A stretch of 64,000 nt of DNA, taken from assembly GCF_015709455.1 (NCBI RefSeq), contig NZ_JADNQW010000003.1:124001-188000 (forward strand), read 5' to 3'. Source of the DNA: Methylosinus sp. H3A (GTDB taxonomy: Bacteria > Pseudomonadota > Alphaproteobacteria > Rhizobiales > Beijerinckiaceae). Shown piece after piece: positions 61,252 to 64,000 of the stretch (position 1 is the first letter of the stretch; each line of letters starts with the position of its first letter). The translations under genes were made by a program, and so were the position numbers. Under the pieces are notes generated by a model. That model searched no databases. It saw nothing but the letters and a program-made list of their open reading frames with translations, and was not told the DNA's origin.

Positions 61252-63639
61252 ATGTCACGCCGAATCTTTCCCACCCTATCGATCGCCCTCATCGCCCTGG
61301 CTTATGTCGCGCCGGCGCTCGCCCAATCCGCCGCGCCGACGACGCCAAACTACGACGTCAGCTGGTCCGCGCTCGATCCCGGTCAGGATTGGGCCGCGGA
61401 AGTGATCAAAGCCGTCTTCCCCATCAACGGAAGCAGCTGCAACGGCGGAGCGCAATCCGCGACATGCACCGGCTCGGCCGCCACTGTCATCGGCGAGCTG
61501 CTCGGTCGGTTCACCGGCTTCTCCATGGCTCTCGGCATGTTCTACGTGTGCTATCTGACCATCTGGAATATCTATCGCACGGCCGAGACCAGCAATCTGC
61601 TCACCAACTCGATGACCTCGATGTTCGTCGTGAGGATTGGCTTCGCCGCCATCATGATGTTTCCGATAACGTCCGGCTTCTCGATCGGCCAGGCCGCCGT
61701 CGTCCAAACTTCCATGTGGGGCATCGGTATGGCGGGATCGCTCTTCAAATTCGCGATCAAGGCCATGGGGCCGGATGCGATGGTCATCGCCACGCCGATC
61801 ATCCCCGGCACGAAGAATATCGTGCTCGGCGTCCTGGAGAACGAGCTCTGCCGAGCCTTCGTCAACGAGGCGACCGCCAATCCGCAAATCGCGCCGGCCC
61901 CGACGCCGACGCTCGTTTCCGGCTCGACCACCTGGGCCTATTCATTGTCCCCCGGCAATCAGACGGGCTCGCCGAGCTGCGGCACGATCACGGTCAACCA
62001 GCCCTCCGGCGCGCAGCAGCCGATCGCCGGCGTCAACACGGACATGACGGCCAAGCAGAAAGAAATTCTGCAGAACGTCATAACATCGGATATTCGTCCC
62101 GTCGCCGAGAGCGTCGCGAAAAGTTATTGGCAGACGAAGCAGACCTCGGCGCTCACCCCACTGCTCGCCGCCTATCAGAACGCGACCCGAGATTACACGC
62201 AGCAGCTCACCTCCGCGGCCAGCGACATTCAGAAGCAGCTCCAGAACGCCATCAAGCCGCAAGACGCGCGCGCTGGGAAGCTCGGTCTCATCAACAATAC
62301 GACGACCGATTTGTCGACGCTCGGATGGGCTTCGGCCGGGTCCTATTATCTGACCTTCGCCCAATTGAACGGGCGCACGCTGTCGCTGCTCAACGACCTA
62401 CCGATCGTCAATGGTCCGAGCTACAGCGGCTGGAGCACTGCGCTCAAGACCGATCTCGCCCCGCTCATCCAAGCCAGCGACAACTTCCTCGCGCAGTTGC
62501 GCACCTATGTGAACACCGCCGACGGCGCCAATCCTCCGACCGGCAACGCCGACACATTCGGCAACGCTGCCGCTCGCGAAGGCGGCTCGTGGATCGAGCG
62601 GGTTTTTCGTTCGATCAATCTCAACGAGCCTCTCTTGAACTATATCGCGAACAGCATCTCACCGACGTCGAACCAATGGTCTGATCCGTTCGGCTCGCTC
62701 ATCACGCTCGGTCAATATCTCATGACCGCGGCGCTGACTGCCTACGGGCTCGCGATCGCGGCGTCGTCCGGGACCGTCCAGACGGGAGCGGCCGCCTTCT
62801 CTTTGCTCACCGGCAATTTCGCAGGCGCGCTCGCCGCCGCCGGACTCGCCACGGTATCCGATGTCTTTAAGGCGCTGTTGACGCCCTTGTTCTTCGGTCT
62901 CCTGGCGCTTCTCATTCCCGGGATCATGATCGCCTATGTCCTCCCGATGATCCCCTGGGTGATGTGGATCGCCGGCGTGACCGGCTATCTGATCCTGGTG
63001 ATCGAGGCGGTCATTGCAGTGCCGCTCATGATGGTCGCGCATATGACGTTCGAAGGCGAGGGCCTGCATGGCCGCGCCATCCAGGTCTATGAGCTGCTCT
63101 TCAACGTGCTGTTCCGGCCGGTCCTCATGCTCCTCGGGCTCTTCGCAGGCTATTTCGTGTTCTCGTCGGTCTCCTGGCTCATTCGTATAAGCTTCGGAGT
63201 CGCCGTGCATTTCGTTCTCGAAAAGGGCTGGTTCGTCACCAATCTGATCGGGCTCGTCGTCCTGCTGGCGATTTTCGTCTTGCTGCATATCGTCGTCGCG
63301 ATCAAAGCCTTCGGACTGATCTCGCTCATACCGCATCATGTGCCCAAGATGCTGGGCTTCTCGCCCGCGAACCGTGTCGACATGGACGAGTTCAGCAAGG
63401 CGGCCGCATGGACAGGCACCGAGGGAACGATCAAAACGATCAACAGATACGCGAGAAATCAGTTGTCTGACTCGTCGGGACAAAGTGGCGGAAACGGTGT
63501 AGGGTCCTCTTCGACCCGAGCGTTATCCTCTCCGCGGAAGGGTATCACTGGTCCCGCTGACAGCTCGGCGAAAGGCGGTAACGTCGACTCGACCTTGAGC
63601 GCACAAACGGACGTCGGAGATCATAATAAGGAGGCCTGA
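61252..63639 (+). CDS. dotA: DotA/TraY-like polytopic inner-membrane protein
   Basis: A 795-aa protein with a signal peptide (LSIALIALAYVAPALAQ). Early block: GQDWAAEVIKAVFP, then GRFTGFSMALGMFYVCYLTI and NSMTSMFVVRIGFAAIMMFP. A large periplasmic part follows (about 200-470). The C-terminal half has several membrane helices (GLLALLIPGIMIAYVLPMIP, then WVMWIAGVTGYLILVIEAVI, PVLMLLGLFAGYFVFSSVSW and NLIGLVVLLAIFVLLHIVV). This layout is that of DotA/TraY. It completes the type IVB set and lies apart from the leftward genes, as dotA does in several systems. Confidence 0.92.
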   Translation: MSRRIFPTLSIALIALAYVAPALAQSAAPTTPNYDVSWSALDPGQDWAAEVIKAVFPINGSSCNGGAQSATCTGSAATVIGELLGRFTGFSMALGMFYVCYLTIWNIYRTAETSNLLTNSMTSMFVVRIGFAAIMMFPITSGFSIGQAAVVQTSMWGIGMAGSLFKFAIKAMGPDAMVIATPIIPGTKNIVLGVLENELCRAFVNEATANPQIAPAPTPTLVSGSTTWAYSLSPGNQTGSPSCGTITVNQPSGAQQPIAGVNTDMTAKQKEILQNVITSDIRPVAESVAKSYWQTKQTSALTPLLAAYQNATRDYTQQLTSAASDIQKQLQNAIKPQDARAGKLGLINNTTTDLSTLGWASAGSYYLTFAQLNGRTLSLLNDLPIVNGPSYSGWSTALKTDLAPLIQASDNFLAQLRTYVNTADGANPPTGNADTFGNAAAREGGSWIERVFRSINLNEPLLNYIANSISPTSNQWSDPFGSLITLGQYLMTAALTAYGLAIAASSGTVQTGAAAFSLLTGNFAGALAAAGLATVSDVFKALLTPLFFGLLALLIPGIMIAYVLPMIPWVMWIAGVTGYLILVIEAVIAVPLMMVAHMTFEGEGLHGRAIQVYELLFNVLFRPVLMLLGLFAGYFVFSSVSWLIRISFGVAVHFVLEKGWFVTNLIGLVVLLAIFVLLHIVVAIKAFGLISLIPHHVPKMLGFSPANRVDMDEFSKAAAWTGTEGTIKTINRYARNQLSDSSGQSGGNGVGSSSTRALSSPRKGITGPADSSAKGGNVDSTLSAQTDVGDHNKEA

Positions 63640-63640
63640 G

Positions 63641-64000
63641 ATGAGTGACGACGACGAACCCGGCTCCGGGAGTGGCCTCCTTTGGTATGCGGCGGGCCGT
63701 TCCAGCGGCTATTCGAGTGGTGAAGCCGATGGCCTTGAGGATGGCAAAAGGCGTGGCTTTCGCAATGGCGAACAAGCGGCCCTGCGCAATCTCAACGCCC
63801 GGCAGGACGCCGAGTATCGCGCCGGCTGGCGTTCGATCCATATCAACGATTTCAACGCCTGGATGGACCTCCTCAATGAAGAGCGGAGGCGCAACGCTCA
63901 GCTCGCCGCGGAAAACGAATCCCTGCGACAGTCTCTGGCCAACTCCGATAGTCATGGCGAAGAGACTTCCAGAAAGCTGTTGAAGACACAGGATTTCAGA
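63641..64000 (+). CDS. Partial hypothetical protein downstream of dotA
   Basis: An open frame from ATG 63641, one base after the dotA stop and preceded by AAGGAGG, runs 120 codons off the window. It begins SDDDEPGSGSGLLWYAAGRS, with Gly-rich spacing (SSGYSSGEADGLEDGKRRGF), then YRAGWRSIHINDFNAWMDLL and a coiled-coil-like stretch (EERRRNAQLAAENESLRQSL). No family recognised. The tight spacing suggests it is translated with dotA. Confidence 0.6.
   Translation, partial: MSDDDEPGSGSGLLWYAAGRSSGYSSGEADGLEDGKRRGFRNGEQAALRNLNARQDAEYRAGWRSIHINDFNAWMDLLNEERRRNAQLAAENESLRQSLANSDSHGEETSRKLLKTQDFR

Overview
The window is GC-rich DNA from an alphaproteobacterium, probably of the Hyphomicrobiales. The best direct clue is a GTTC-N7-GTTC LexA box of the alphaproteobacterial type (160-174) in front of a leftward gene start that looks like imuA. 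IS3, IS21 and IS1182-like debris, a MobF relaxase and a Dot/Icm-type (type IVB, MPF-I) secretion system show that most of it is mobile DNA: a plasmid, an integrative element or a genomic island. No replication gene, integrase or tRNA attachment site is visible.

Layout. (1) 1-2.5 kb: the start of imuA and a uvrD-like helicase gene, followed by a gene cut off after about 19 codons, which looks like an island edge. (2) 2.9-10.2 kb: a compact rightward operon of a sigma-like factor, an HTH regulator, an ImmA/IrrE protease-SF1 helicase-nuclease fusion, a tandem-ubiquitin-like/E2 fusion, a JAMM-protease/E1 fusion and a DUF6527 metal-binding protein. This is a bacterial ubiquitin-like conjugation system with what looks like its own induction module, and it is the most exciting part of the defence region. 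(3) 10.8-22.2 kb: a YhaO/YhaN (SbcDC-like) pair, a broken resolvase, a DUF4365 nuclease-like protein, a broken IS1182-like transposase, two IS3-family elements and a DUF1016 (YhcG) nuclease-like protein. (4) 22.2-33.9 kb: two copies of a two-gene mobilisation unit (about 105-aa protein plus MobF relaxase). Copy 1 is broken by an IS21 element with a clear 7-bp target duplication and is also truncated. Copy 2 is intact. Between them lie a 748-aa putative nuclease and an HU/IHF-like protein.

(5) 34-54 kb, leftward: TIGR02117/DUF2459, PLD nuclease and DUF2726 genes, then a nearly complete Dot/Icm set in transcriptional order dotI-dotH-dotG-dotF-dotE-(2 small membrane proteins)-icmD-dotN-dotO-(71 aa)-dotD-dotC-dotB-icmT-icmS-like-lytic transglycosylase-dotM-(146 aa)-dotL. 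dotN carries a one-base frameshift in an A7 tract. (6) 54.3-56.2 kb, leftward: two HTH regulators. (7) 56.4-64 kb, rightward: a TcpQ-like protein, an IcmW-like protein, two exported proteins, a 689-aa low-complexity protein, dotA and a partial gene.

How it fits together: DotC/D/H with DotF/G form the envelope channel, DotI, DotE, IcmT and DotA are inner-membrane parts, DotB and DotO are ATPases, and DotL/M/N with IcmS-like and IcmW-like proteins would form the coupling complex. The MobF relaxase suggests DNA transfer. The IcmS/IcmW-like pair, if confirmed, suggests protein cargo as well.
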